Shown piece by piece: positions 55,233 through 64,000 of a stretch of DNA of 64,000 nt (its first letter is position 1; each line of letters begins with the position of its first letter). The notes under the pieces are model-generated. The model saw only the letters and a list, made by a program, of their open reading frames with translations. It did no database searches and was not told where the DNA came from. The translations under genes and the position numbers were made by a program. The stretch lies in contig JALWRC010000017.1 of the NCBI GenBank assembly GCA_027080725.1, positions 21,773 to 85,772 of the forward strand, given 5' to 3'. The DNA is from Saprospiraceae bacterium (GTDB lineage: Bacteria > Bacteroidota > Bacteroidia > Chitinophagales > Saprospiraceae).

Positions 55233-55266
55233 TAAAAGTGCATTTTGTAATACACACCCTCCATTC
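55233..55266 (+). repeat. Repeat upstream of recD
   Basis: TAAAAGTGCATTTTGTAATA followed by CACAC (55233-55257) recurs downstream of recB at 63772-63796 with three mismatches. 55237-55266 recurs at 54548-54577. It sits about 70-100 bases before the recD start, where a promoter would be expected. Confidence 0.55.
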
Positions 55267-55333
55267 AGACCATACCCGTATCAAAGGGAAAATCACTACC
55301 TTTATCCTTCTAAAAAAGACGAACGCTTCCGGA

Positions 55334-57091
55334 ATGGATATACACCAAATTTTTGGCAAATACTTTGAAGGGGATGACATCGCCCCGGTGGCCACATTGC
55401 TGTCCAAGCGGTTGGAAGAAGGCAATATCTGCGTGTATGCATCGGACGAAGGGACAGAGGCCGCTTCCCTCCCTCCGTGGTCCAAGCTCAAGGATTCCCC
55501 CTGGGTGGGCTCCCCCGACAGTACCCTAAGTCCCTTCATCCTGGATAACGAGCGCATCTACTTACAGCGCTACTGGACATATGAGACTGCCATTCTGGAT
55601 AAGATCAGGACGCTGCTGTCCTCCCCTGCCCCGCTCCCATCTTATGATGAAATAGCGGCTCTTCCCGGCATTGAACACCCCTCCTCACCCACCGGCCAAA
55701 CGGAAGAGACCGACTGGCAGCGCATTGCCATACTTCACGCATTGAAGTATCGATTGACCATCATAACAGGAGGGCCCGGGACGGGCAAAACGACGACCGT
55801 CGCCCGCTTGCTCGGGATGCTTTACCAATCTTTCCCGACCCTGTCCGCCATCGTCGCCGCTCCGACCGGAAAGGCCGCGGCACGCATGAACGAGTCCCTC
55901 AAAAATGCTTCCGTCCGGTTGGAACTCCCCGACGACACAAGACAAAAACTGCTACATCTCGAAGCCTCCACTATCCACCGTCTGCTCGGTTACCATCCGG
56001 CCACTCGACAGTTCCGCTACAATGCCCAACGGCGGTTGCCCTACACCCTGTTTGTCATAGACGAAGCCTCCATGCTCGACGCCCACCTCTTCGCCCAATT
56101 CATGATCGCCCTCCCCGATGACGCCCGGCTCGTCTTAGTCGGCGACCGGCATCAGCTTTCCGCCGTAGGGGAAGGCTCCATCTTTGGGGATTTGTGCCGG
56201 TCTGCGGGGACCAATGCATCCTTCCCTGAAGAGGAAAGGGAGTATTACCGCCACTTCATGCCCCATGCTTTTTTAACCGGCCCTCCCCCTGCGCAAGAGC
56301 CGGTGACGCTTTTGTCCGGTCATGTTATAGAGCTCCAACACAGCCACCGGTTTGACCCTTCGAAAGGCATCGGTCTCTTCAGCCGGCATGTACTCCACGG
56401 GGAAGCAGACCCCGGCAAGGTCATCCAACCCTTCTTGGGACAGGATACGGCCCTTACCATCCTCCCCGACACTACACACCGTGCATTCGAAGAATTGCTG
56501 CGCCTATATGAGGCATACGCCCGCGAGGAGGACACCTTAGCAGCCCTCAAAAAGCGTGCGGCCATTCGTACCCTGTGCACCACACACGATGGACCGCGTG
56601 GAACCAAAGCGCTCAACCTTGAAATCGAAGCCTACTTGAGAAAGAGAAACCTGCTCGGCACGTCTCAGCCCTTCTACCACAACCAACCCATTCTCATCAC
56701 CGTCAATGACTACCATCTCGGCCTTTACAATGGAGACGAAGGGCTTATCCGCCGCCACCCCGACACCGGAGAGCTGATGGCGTGGTTTGAGGGCGAAGAG
56801 GAGCCCTTGCGCTCCTTTGTCCCGTCTATGCTACAAGGATATGTCACCGCCTTTGCGATGTCCATCCACAAAAGCCAGGGATCCGAGTTCGACACCGTCA
56901 TCGTCGTGCTTCCCGACCGTGCAGACCACCGGATTTTGACACGCGAACTCCTCTACACCGCAGTGACCCGGGCGAAAAACAAAGCCCTGCTCATCGGCTC
57001 CGAATCCATCCTCCTCGAAGCCATCGAAAACAAAATTGAGCGCATGTCCGGCGTCATTCCACGATTAACCCACAGCCCCTCCCAACTCTAA
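55334..57091 (+). CDS. recD: Exodeoxyribonuclease V subunit alpha, RecD helicase
   Basis: The 5'-3' superfamily 1B helicase of the RecBCD enzyme. I start it at 55334 (MDIHQIFGKYFEG), giving 585 residues; the open frame back to 55238 has no family match. Motifs: Walker A GGPGTGKTT (Lys152), Walker B VIDEASMLD, motif III LVGDRHQLSAVGEGSIFGDL, and C-terminal MSIHKSQGSEFDTVIVVLP and YTAVTRAKN. The N-terminal RecD domain that contacts RecC (about 1-125) is present. recC follows after 11 bases. The order recD-recC-recB differs from that of Escherichia coli (recC-ptrA-recB-recD). GC content is clearly higher than in the preceding accessory stretch. Confidence 0.94.
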   Translation: MDIHQIFGKYFEGDDIAPVATLLSKRLEEGNICVYASDEGTEAASLPPWSKLKDSPWVGSPDSTLSPFILDNERIYLQRYWTYETAILDKIRTLLSSPAPLPSYDEIAALPGIEHPSSPTGQTEETDWQRIAILHALKYRLTIITGGPGTGKTTTVARLLGMLYQSFPTLSAIVAAPTGKAAARMNESLKNASVRLELPDDTRQKLLHLEASTIHRLLGYHPATRQFRYNAQRRLPYTLFVIDEASMLDAHLFAQFMIALPDDARLVLVGDRHQLSAVGEGSIFGDLCRSAGTNASFPEEEREYYRHFMPHAFLTGPPPAQEPVTLLSGHVIELQHSHRFDPSKGIGLFSRHVLHGEADPGKVIQPFLGQDTALTILPDTTHRAFEELLRLYEAYAREEDTLAALKKRAAIRTLCTTHDGPRGTKALNLEIEAYLRKRNLLGTSQPFYHNQPILITVNDYHLGLYNGDEGLIRRHPDTGELMAWFEGEEEPLRSFVPSMLQGYVTAFAMSIHKSQGSEFDTVIVVLPDRADHRILTRELLYTAVTRAKNKALLIGSESILLEAIENKIERMSGVIPRLTHSPSQL

Positions 57092-57102
57092 GTTCCACCA
57101 TC

Positions 57103-60100
57103 ATGTCCGTAACCCTACATCTATCCAACGACCTCCAAAAACTAGCCGGCCAAGTGGCGAAAACTCTTCGCGAGCACCCGTTGGGCGTCTTCGAAGAAGA
57201 GCATTTCGTAGTCCAAACAGAGGGGATGCGCCGGTGGCTCTCCGTATATTTGGCACAACAGAATGGCATAGCCTCCCATTTTAAATTCTACAGTCCGGAC
57301 GAACTGCTCAGAAAGATTTTTTTCATAGCTGGGCTCACGACGGAGCATATGGTTACGCCGGCCCAATTGCGGTGGGTTTTGTATGAAATACTCGGTGCCG
57401 ACGATTTCATACAAGAACATCCCGTGATAAGTGATTATTACGCCGGAGAGCCGGTAAAACGCCTGCTTCTGGCCGCCGGTATCGCTGACCGGTTTGATCA
57501 ATACACGGTGTACCGGCCGCAGTTTATCCTGTCGTGGAATGCCGGGGAACCGGTCTCCCTCAAGCATAAAGAGCTGGAGAAACACGCCCGATGGCAGCAA
57601 GACTTGTGGCAACGCTCCAAGCAAAAGCTCGCCGGATTTCAACTGGATGTGGACAAATCGGAACTCGGGGTACAGCTGGAAAAACGGCTGCAAGATCCGG
57701 AGGTGAGGGCCGCCATTCGAAAGGCTTTTCCGCGCATTAGCTTTTTCGGATTATCGACTTTTACCCCGTTTCACCTGCAGCTCTTTCTCCGGCGGATTTC
57801 GACCATAACGGAGGTGTCCTTTTCTTTTATGAATCCCGCGCCGGAGGAGTATTGGTATCACGATATTTCGGAGAAGGCGGCGTATTGGATACAGCGCATC
57901 TATGGGATGGACCCTGCGGGTCAGCATTTCACCCTGGGCAATCCGCTGCTGATGGACTGGGGGCGCACTTCCAAAGAATTGACCGCTGTATTTTTCGGGC
58001 AGCTCTCCGAAGAGGTGCAGATCGACAGCGAGCAACACCTCTCTCCCCCGGAGCTCCGTCAAAAAAACACCTTACTCCAAACCCTGCAAACGAACATCTA
58101 CCGCAATCTGCACCCCAAGGATTCCCCGCCCATTGACACGGAATTGCTCCGGGATGATTCGGTCACCATTGCGTCCCACTACACCCGCCTTCGCGAGGTG
58201 GAGGGGCTCTACGACTACCTCTTGCGTCAAATCGAGACCCATGGTTATCATCCGCATGAAATGGTGGTCCTCGTACCCAATATGGACCAATACACTCCTT
58301 TTATACGTGCCGTCTTCGACAATGCAAAGCATCTGATACCCTACAGCATCGCCGACAGAAGTTACAACGGTATGGACAATCCCATCGGTGTCTTGCAAGC
58401 GCTCTTGCAATTTTCAGAGGAAGACCTCACCTCCGAACGGGTCTTGCAACTCCTCGAAACCCCGTTTTTACTCCGGAAGTCGGGGATTCGGAGTCTGGAG
58501 AATGTCCGGACGCTCGTCCGGGAAGCCAACATCCGTTTTGGCGCAAAAGGCGACCCGGACCTCGAAACCGACCTGGTGAGTTGGAGTGCCGGCATCGAGC
58601 GTTTGATCTTGGGATACGCCATGGTTTCCGAACAGCCGGTCGAAGTGCCCCGGCATCCTCGCCCGGTACTCCCGAGCGCTTTTATGCACGGCAATATCGC
58701 GGCGGATGGTTTGCTCCTCGCCGGCTTTGTCAAAAAACTTTTGGCCTTCCTGGCTGCACGCAAAAAAGCGAGAAACCTGTCCGGGTGGAAGCGCTACACT
58801 TTGGACCTCATCGATCACCTGATGGATATTCCCGAAAACCAAATGGAAGATTACCATTACATACTCATGCACTTAGATGCGCTGGATGAGATTGGGCCAC
58901 TCCTGTCCGGTACCATTTCATACGAGATATTCGCCAAAGGTTTTGGCAACGAACTCTTCACTAACAAAACGCGGGGAAAACTCATATCGGGGCGATTGTC
59001 CTTTAGCGGGATGATCCCGATGCGGACCATCCCTTACCGGCTGGTTGCCATCCTCGGGCTCGACAAAGGGGCCTTCCCGCGGCAACCCGACGCCTTCAGT
59101 TTTGACCTGATGCAAGACGAACGCGTGTGGGGGGACCGCCACATCAAAGAACACGACAAATACTTGTTTTTAGAAACACTGATTGCCGCCAAAGATCAAC
59201 TGTACCTGAGTTATGTCGGGCAAAACATAAAGGACAGAAGTCCCTTGCCTCCTTCTCCGGTCGTGGACAACCTCATCGAATATATCGGCCGCCTCCCCCC
59301 CCAGATCCCCGGACGGGACAATGCCCAATATGTGCACGACGCGCTCACCACTCTCCACCCGATGCACCATTATCACAGCAAGTATTATGACCCCGGCGAA
59401 CCCCGGTTTTACACCTATCTCCAATACGGCAACACGCCCTTGCTCTCCGAGCAATTGGCCAACACACCGGAGGTCATCGACCTCCCGGTCCGCTTCGAAG
59501 ACTTGAAGTCTTGCCTAAAGCATCCCATCCGGTACTACTTCAATAAGACGCTGGGCATCCGGTTTGAGCAAACGGAATTACTCCTCCCCGAGTCGGAGCC
59601 ATTTGATATCAATCGCCTGGATGCGTACCAACTAAAAACGGCCCTTCTGGAAAGTTCGGGAGACACCCCGGTGGAGGATTTGATGTTGCGCTGGAAAATA
59701 GAGGGGCGACTCCCGTTAAAAAACAGCGGAGCCGTCATTATCCAATCCCTACAAGAAGATCTCGCCCCCTATCAAAAGCTCTGGGAGCAGTGGACAAAAG
59801 GCAAAGAAGCCGGGATTTTAGACGCCGCCGTGACCATCGGCGAGCATCTATTAGAAGGGCAACTCACCACCTACGGTGACACCTATATCGAAGTGTGCCT
59901 GTCGGCCACCCACTACAAACAATTCATCTCCTTCCAACTCGCACGTTGGCTGATTGGGACACAGGAGGGCCATCAAGTTCGTCAAGCCGTCCTCCTCTTC
60001 CAATACAAAGGGAAAATTGTTAGTAAGTCGTGGCGCATTCCCGATCCCAAGACGAGCAGAGCGGCATTGTCCAGATGCATCCAATGGGAGCGGGCTGCCC

Positions 60101-60366
60101 GGCAAAAAATCCTCCCATTTTATCCCGCAGCTGCCGGAAAATGGTTGGATACCCAACATTCTTCACGAGCGAAGAGAAGCCCGGAACAAGCCTATTACGA
60201 CACGATCATGAGCAAGCGCAAATCCGGAGTTAAGTATGTTATACAAGACCCCTACCTCGCGGCCATTGACCCCGAACACTATATCAAGCCCTATTTGGAT
60301 ACCATTGACGAGCCGGACAATTTGCTTTGGGAGATGATGACTTTGTTTTATGAAAATGTACGATAA
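57103..60366 (+). CDS. recC: Exodeoxyribonuclease V subunit gamma, RecC
   Basis: The 1087-residue structural subunit of RecBCD, which splits the duplex and reads Chi in Escherichia coli. The N-terminus has the dead-helicase start LHLSNDLQKLAGQVAKTL ... FVVQTEGMRRWLSVYLAQQNGIA. The helicase-like blocks (VLVPNMDQYTPFIRAVFD, YSIADRSYNG, IPYRLVAILGLDKGAFPRQ) and the C-terminal nuclease-like fold follow in order. It overlaps the recB start by one base (TAATG). A near-copy of the dispersed 13-mer (12 of 13) is at 58912-58924. Which Chi sequence this protein would recognise is unknown. Confidence 0.93.
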   Translation: MSVTLHLSNDLQKLAGQVAKTLREHPLGVFEEEHFVVQTEGMRRWLSVYLAQQNGIASHFKFYSPDELLRKIFFIAGLTTEHMVTPAQLRWVLYEILGADDFIQEHPVISDYYAGEPVKRLLLAAGIADRFDQYTVYRPQFILSWNAGEPVSLKHKELEKHARWQQDLWQRSKQKLAGFQLDVDKSELGVQLEKRLQDPEVRAAIRKAFPRISFFGLSTFTPFHLQLFLRRISTITEVSFSFMNPAPEEYWYHDISEKAAYWIQRIYGMDPAGQHFTLGNPLLMDWGRTSKELTAVFFGQLSEEVQIDSEQHLSPPELRQKNTLLQTLQTNIYRNLHPKDSPPIDTELLRDDSVTIASHYTRLREVEGLYDYLLRQIETHGYHPHEMVVLVPNMDQYTPFIRAVFDNAKHLIPYSIADRSYNGMDNPIGVLQALLQFSEEDLTSERVLQLLETPFLLRKSGIRSLENVRTLVREANIRFGAKGDPDLETDLVSWSAGIERLILGYAMVSEQPVEVPRHPRPVLPSAFMHGNIAADGLLLAGFVKKLLAFLAARKKARNLSGWKRYTLDLIDHLMDIPENQMEDYHYILMHLDALDEIGPLLSGTISYEIFAKGFGNELFTNKTRGKLISGRLSFSGMIPMRTIPYRLVAILGLDKGAFPRQPDAFSFDLMQDERVWGDRHIKEHDKYLFLETLIAAKDQLYLSYVGQNIKDRSPLPPSPVVDNLIEYIGRLPPQIPGRDNAQYVHDALTTLHPMHHYHSKYYDPGEPRFYTYLQYGNTPLLSEQLANTPEVIDLPVRFEDLKSCLKHPIRYYFNKTLGIRFEQTELLLPESEPFDINRLDAYQLKTALLESSGDTPVEDLMLRWKIEGRLPLKNSGAVIIQSLQEDLAPYQKLWEQWTKGKEAGILDAAVTIGEHLLEGQLTTYGDTYIEVCLSATHYKQFISFQLARWLIGTQEGHQVRQAVLLFQYKGKIVSKSWRIPDPKTSRAALSRCIQWERAARQKILPFYPAAAGKWLDTQHSSRAKRSPEQAYYDTIMSKRKSGVKYVIQDPYLAAIDPEHYIKPYLDTIDEPDNLLWEMMTLFYENVR

Positions 60367-63300
60367 TGAAGACAAAATACCTGCCATTTGACGCATTTTC
60401 GGTTCCCTTGGAGGACATCAACCTCATAGAGGCCAGCGCCGGTACCGGCAAGACTTACTCTATTACGCTTTTGGTGTTGCGGATTTTACTCGAGAAAAAT
60501 ATCCCCATTCAGGAGATTTTAATGGTGACCTTCACCAACGCTGCGGCAGCGGAGCTGGAGATCAGAATCCGCCATTTCATACGCCGGGCACACCAACTGG
60601 CCACATCCGGTGTCACGCATGCAGAAAAGGGAATCGATAGGGAAATTATCAAAATTTTCGCTCAAGCACCAACGGACAACGACAAGACCATCGAAGAAAA
60701 ATTGAGTGATGCCATGCTATTTATGGACGAACTCAAGGTGATGACCATCCATGGATTCTGCCAAAAAACCCTTCAGGAATACGCATTGGAAACCGGGCAA
60801 CTCTTCGGCTCGAAGATCAACAACGACCTCAACGAAACGATAGAAAGAGAAATACAGCGCTTTTGGAGAGCGCGGGTGGCTACTCTCCCGCCTTTTGCCC
60901 TAAAGTTGTTGCGAGAAAACAAGTGGGAGCAGTCGATTCTCCACGATGCCACTTCCAAGATCATTGAGGGATACGAGGTGGAGGAAACGCCCTTCCCCGG
61001 CTTTGAGGAGCTGGAGGCACTGTATGCGTTCCAACAGCATTTGGACGAACACCTCCACGATTTCATAGAAACGCATTTCGAAGCTTATGTGGAGGCCAAT
61101 AGCGGGCAAAAATGCAGCAGAGCAGCGAGCGGGAAGGCTTGTAAAGAGAAGGACCCTTCCCTGCTTCACAAAGGACTTCAGAAAGCATTGACGAATGCCA
61201 AGGAGTACGAAACATGCATGGAGAGGTCTGAGATCGAACGGTATGCCCCGCTTTACGAGTGGCTCCAGTTTGCTAAGGAGAAAGAGCTCAAACTCCGGGA
61301 AAAAACCCGGGATTTGATGAATGCGCTGTTGTACCGGTTTCAGGAGGAAGGCATCCCGATGATCGAAGCGCATAAAAATAAAAATGCCATCCTCACCTTC
61401 TCCGACCTCACGCGCAATCTGTATCGCGCGCTCAACCGTCGTCCAAATCCCGGTCTCGTCCGTAAGTTGCAATGGACGTATAAAGCGGTCTTCATCGACG
61501 AATTTCAAGATACGGACCATTGGCAATACGGCATATTCAAGACGGCCTTTCACCAAGCCCCCTCGCCTCTGGTCTTTTATATCGGAGACCCCAAGCAGCT
61601 GATTTACTCCTGGCGGGGCGCCGATCTCGAGATGTACAAGCAAGCCGTCCAGGAGATTCCCCGACGCTATTCGATGAGCGTCAATTATCGCTCCGCCCCA
61701 TCTTTGATCGCCGCCCTCAATGCGTATTTCCCCACCGGCAAAGGCTGCACGGCGGGAGCACTTTCCTCACCATTCTGTGACGAATCCGTCCGGTACCTCC
61801 CCGTCACGGCAGGGAAAAAAGACCTCGGAGCCCTGAAGGTGGCCAATGAGGTAATTCCCCCTTTGGAAGTCATAAAGCTACCGGAGAAAAGCACAAAAGA
61901 GGAAGCCCTCGAGTACATGGTCCACCAAACGGCACACCTGCTCAACAACGGGGCCATAACCCAAAAGAACGGCACCACTCGCCCGGTAAAACCCCAGGAT
62001 ATCGCCATTCTCACCCGCGGCAACAAAGAGGGCCTCCAATTGAAAATGCGTCTGGCGCGGGTGGGCATCCCTGCCATCGTTATCGATGAGACCAAGGTGT
62101 TGACGACCGAGACCGCCGTGCAATTGCACTACCTGCTGATCGCCTTGTTGGACCTCACCCCGGGCAATATCCGGCGAGCGCTGTACAGTCCCCTCACGCC
62201 TCAATATGCCAATCCGGAAGTGCACCCGGACTTGGGAAAGCATGCCGCTCAACTCTCTGCCTGCAAGCGAATATGGCTGGAATCCGGAGTTTTCTCGGCA
62301 CTTCAGCATTTTTTGGCCATTTACGCTGTGCGCCACCATTTGCTCGAAGAGCAGAACCCGATGGGGGAGCGTATTTACTCCAACCTCATCCAGCTTCTCG
62401 AAATCCTCAACCATACCGAGCATTTCGAACAGCTTTCTCCGGAGAAGTTGACAGATTGGCTCGGTAGAGCCATCGAAAATCCGCCCAATATCTCCGAATA
62501 CGAACAGCGTCTGGAGACCGATAATCTCGCCTTGCGCATCAGCACGGTACATAAGAGCAAGGGCCTTCAATACAATATCGTCCTTCTACCCCATTTTAAT
62601 CTACCAATTCCCCGAAAGACGAATTCAATAAGCGAGCTGGTCTCCTACCGGGACGAGAACCAATCGTACAAACTGTGTATCGGCTATCCAAATGCCACCA
62701 TTGAAGAGCAAAAATTGCTCGAACGCCAAGCGGAAGACCGGCGGCTGTTCTATGTAGCGATGACGCGCGCCATCTACGCCGTATTCCTCCAGGATACTGG
62801 TAAATCCGGGCTGCTCGGGGACTTTACGGTGCCGGAAGACACTGCTTTGGCACGTGTCATGCCGCCGGTTACGGTGGACAAATCTGCGCGGTACAAGGCG
62901 CCGCACCCCCCACAATATCCGCGCAATGTGCAGCCGTTTGAAGGGGATACGGGGGTGAGATTGTCCGTCACGAGCTACTCCGCGCTGGACACCCACCAGC
63001 ATCAATCCATCCGCACTTTACCTCCGGAGACCTGGCCCACGCTCTACGACCGCTTTATTTTCAATGATCTCGGCAAGGGGCCACAGATAGGCACCTTTCT
63101 CCACGACATTCTGGAGCACATCGACTTCGGGTCCATGGACCATCACCCCAAAGTCATCGACCGCGCGCTCAGCCTCTTCGGGATTCCGTTGGAGGAGAAT
63201 AAGGAGGGCTTGTATGAAATGGTGGAGCACATCACCCGGGCGGACATCCGATTGGATTCCAACAGTTTTGTGTTAGCCGACATTCCAAACCCTGCAAGGC

Positions 63301-63743
63301 TGAATGAATTGGAATTCTTCTTTGACTTTAAGCGCTGGGATCTCGCCTCCTTCCCGGCTGAAGGTGGACCGCTACAAAGTATGCGGATTGCCCATCCGGG
63401 CATCATGCACGGGTATATCGACTTGATGTTCGAACACGGTGGAAAGTACTATATCTTAGATTGGAAGTCCAACCACCTGGGATACCACACGGATGATTAC
63501 GACCGGGACGGTCTTCTGAAAGCCATGGTCGATAACAACTACACCTTACAATATCATGTTTACGCCCTGGCAGCAACGCGTTACCTGCGTGCGCAGCTAC
63601 CGGCATTTGACTACCAAAAGCATTTTGGTGGGGTGATTTATCTCTTTATACGGGGAGCCCGCAAGGGGCAAACTTCCGGGGTGTTTACCGCTCTCCCCAA
63701 GGAATCGACTCTGGAATGGTTAGAAAAAATGGCCGGGGAGTGA
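60366..63743 (+). CDS. recB: Exodeoxyribonuclease V subunit beta, RecB helicase-nuclease
   Basis: The 1125-residue 3'-5' UvrD-type helicase and nuclease of RecBCD. Motifs: Walker A EASAGTGKTYS (Lys29), MTIHGFCQKTLQEYA, DEFQDTDHWQY, GDPKQLIYSWRGAD, STVHKSKGLQYNIVLLP and FYVAMTRA. The C-terminal RecB nuclease domain keeps the PD-(D/E)xK core: His/Asp in HPGIMHGYIDLMFE, then YILDWKSNHLG with the catalytic Asp and Lys, and a QYHVYALA helix. So both motor and nuclease look intact. Near-copies of the dispersed 13-mer occur at 60571-60583 (11 of 13) and 63211-63223 (12 of 13). Confidence 0.95.
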   Translation: MKTKYLPFDAFSVPLEDINLIEASAGTGKTYSITLLVLRILLEKNIPIQEILMVTFTNAAAAELEIRIRHFIRRAHQLATSGVTHAEKGIDREIIKIFAQAPTDNDKTIEEKLSDAMLFMDELKVMTIHGFCQKTLQEYALETGQLFGSKINNDLNETIEREIQRFWRARVATLPPFALKLLRENKWEQSILHDATSKIIEGYEVEETPFPGFEELEALYAFQQHLDEHLHDFIETHFEAYVEANSGQKCSRAASGKACKEKDPSLLHKGLQKALTNAKEYETCMERSEIERYAPLYEWLQFAKEKELKLREKTRDLMNALLYRFQEEGIPMIEAHKNKNAILTFSDLTRNLYRALNRRPNPGLVRKLQWTYKAVFIDEFQDTDHWQYGIFKTAFHQAPSPLVFYIGDPKQLIYSWRGADLEMYKQAVQEIPRRYSMSVNYRSAPSLIAALNAYFPTGKGCTAGALSSPFCDESVRYLPVTAGKKDLGALKVANEVIPPLEVIKLPEKSTKEEALEYMVHQTAHLLNNGAITQKNGTTRPVKPQDIAILTRGNKEGLQLKMRLARVGIPAIVIDETKVLTTETAVQLHYLLIALLDLTPGNIRRALYSPLTPQYANPEVHPDLGKHAAQLSACKRIWLESGVFSALQHFLAIYAVRHHLLEEQNPMGERIYSNLIQLLEILNHTEHFEQLSPEKLTDWLGRAIENPPNISEYEQRLETDNLALRISTVHKSKGLQYNIVLLPHFNLPIPRKTNSISELVSYRDENQSYKLCIGYPNATIEEQKLLERQAEDRRLFYVAMTRAIYAVFLQDTGKSGLLGDFTVPEDTALARVMPPVTVDKSARYKAPHPPQYPRNVQPFEGDTGVRLSVTSYSALDTHQHQSIRTLPPETWPTLYDRFIFNDLGKGPQIGTFLHDILEHIDFGSMDHHPKVIDRALSLFGIPLEENKEGLYEMVEHITRADIRLDSNSFVLADIPNPARLNELEFFFDFKRWDLASFPAEGGPLQSMRIAHPGIMHGYIDLMFEHGGKYYILDWKSNHLGYHTDDYDRDGLLKAMVDNNYTLQYHVYALAATRYLRAQLPAFDYQKHFGGVIYLFIRGARKGQTSGVFTALPKESTLEWLEKMAGE

Positions 63744-63771
63744 CAGATATGCCTCTCTTGAAATGATGTAT

Positions 63772-63796
63772 TAAAAGTGTAGCTTGTAATACACAC
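63772..63796 (+). repeat. Degenerate repeat copy downstream of recB
   Basis: Matches 55233-55257 at 22 of 25 positions (TAAAAGTG ... TTGTAATACACAC). It lies 29 bases after the recB stop and 150 bases before the next gene start, in the same orientation as the copy upstream of recD. Confidence 0.55.
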
Positions 63797-63945
63797 ACTA
63801 ACACTGTTTATGTGGACTCACCTCAAACACTAATTTGTACTCAAACATCATATTATTGAACACTCTTTGCACTTGGGCTGTTTGTATATTTCAAGGAATC
63901 TATCATCCGAAGCTATTTTTCATCATCTATAAACCCAATCATTTT

Positions 63946-64000
63946 ATGAAGTATTCATTCATTTTATTACTCATCACAGGACTATTGATTACATCATGCG
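63946..64000 (+). CDS. Predicted lipoprotein (5' end only)
   Basis: The first 18 codons of a gene cut by the window edge. They encode MKYSFILLLITGLLITSC, a lipoprotein signal peptide whose lipobox ITSC ends with the lipidated Cys at residue 18. Nothing can be said of the mature protein. The gene is on the recDCB strand, 202 bases after recB. Confidence 0.7.
   Translation, partial: MKYSFILLLITGLLITSC

Larger units (their letters stand above)
54156..55333. other. 1.2 kb repeat-bearing non-coding block
   Basis: This block lies between the divergent antitoxin and recD genes. All six frames are broken or biased, with no credible protein. It contains two related copies of a 30-base unit (54324-54353 and 54568-54597), a second pair of repeats (54548-54577 and 55237-55266), and a 124-base inverted repeat (54872-54995). 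Part of it (54430-54520) looks like a scattered Bacteroidota intergenic repeat with GGTGACATCCCTACGGGG. It is probably the scar of several small mobile or REP-like elements, and the last bases carry the recD promoter. Confidence 0.6.

Noticed and set aside
55238-55333. 32-codon N-terminal extension of RecD
   Set aside because: No similarity to RecD; it overlaps a repeat that also occurs outside genes.
60900-61643. 247-residue open frame antisense to recB
   Set aside because: Shadow of a high-GC coding region; the sense frame carries the helicase motifs.

Overview
This 64 kb window is chromosomal DNA of a member of the Bacteroidota, most likely a Saprospiria/Chitinophagia-type marine or environmental lineage; I cannot fix the genus. 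The evidence is a SusC/SusD pair, several proteins with type IX secretion (T9SS) C-terminal sorting domains, SprB-type repeat proteins with a gliding-associated C-terminus, a bactofilin/AtpZ cluster, a FecI/FecR/TonB-receptor triad, and promoters of the Bacteroidota form TTG-N18..20-TAnnTTTG. No rRNA, tRNA, CRISPR array or recognisable transposase was seen.

Layout. 1-4.1 kb (mostly minus strand): 5' end of a pseudouridine synthase, dnaB, a GT-C membrane glycosyltransferase and a DUF4293 protein. 4.1-7.3 kb (plus): a conserved hypothetical, pfkA, a rhomboid protease and a nitroreductase. 7.5-10.1 kb: a secreted Asp-box propeller protein with a clear terminator, and a small secreted protein. 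10.4-14.9 kb: parE-like topoisomerase IV B subunit and lon. 14.9-17.2 kb: an AtpI-like protein, AtpZ and a bactofilin on the minus strand, divergent from a membrane-anchored PspA-like coiled-coil protein. 17.7-26.6 kb: a thioredoxin-SPOR fusion, two very large SprB-repeat surface proteins and a thioredoxin. 26.9-32 kb: a fused ResB/CcsA cytochrome c maturation protein, a family 9 glycosyltransferase and an SPFH/prohibitin protein. 32.1-36.9 kb: SusD/SusC. 37.1-40.4 kb: a small lipoprotein, a BaiN/HI0933 flavoprotein and formiminotransferase-cyclodeaminase. 40.6-54.2 kb looks accessory and visibly AT-richer: three secreted carbohydrate-type proteins, a FecI-FecR-TonB receptor signalling set, a GNAT protein and a toxin-antitoxin pair whose toxin is truncated. 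54.2-55.3 kb is a non-coding block full of repeats. 55.3-63.7 kb is a compact recD-recC-recB operon. The window ends in the first 18 codons of a lipoprotein gene.

The most unusual signal is not a gene. The 13-mer GGTATGAAATGGT (reverse complement ACCATTTCATACC) occurs ten times exactly, where well under one copy is expected by chance. It is found between genes as an inverted pair, as a tandem pair and as single copies, on a start codon, and inside three coding regions where it is read in different frames. Copies at gene edges are usually followed by an A-tract. It is absent from about 39.6 to 58.9 kb, the stretch that contains the accessory genes. This resembles a DNA uptake sequence or another genome-wide address tag, which would be new for this group as far as I know.
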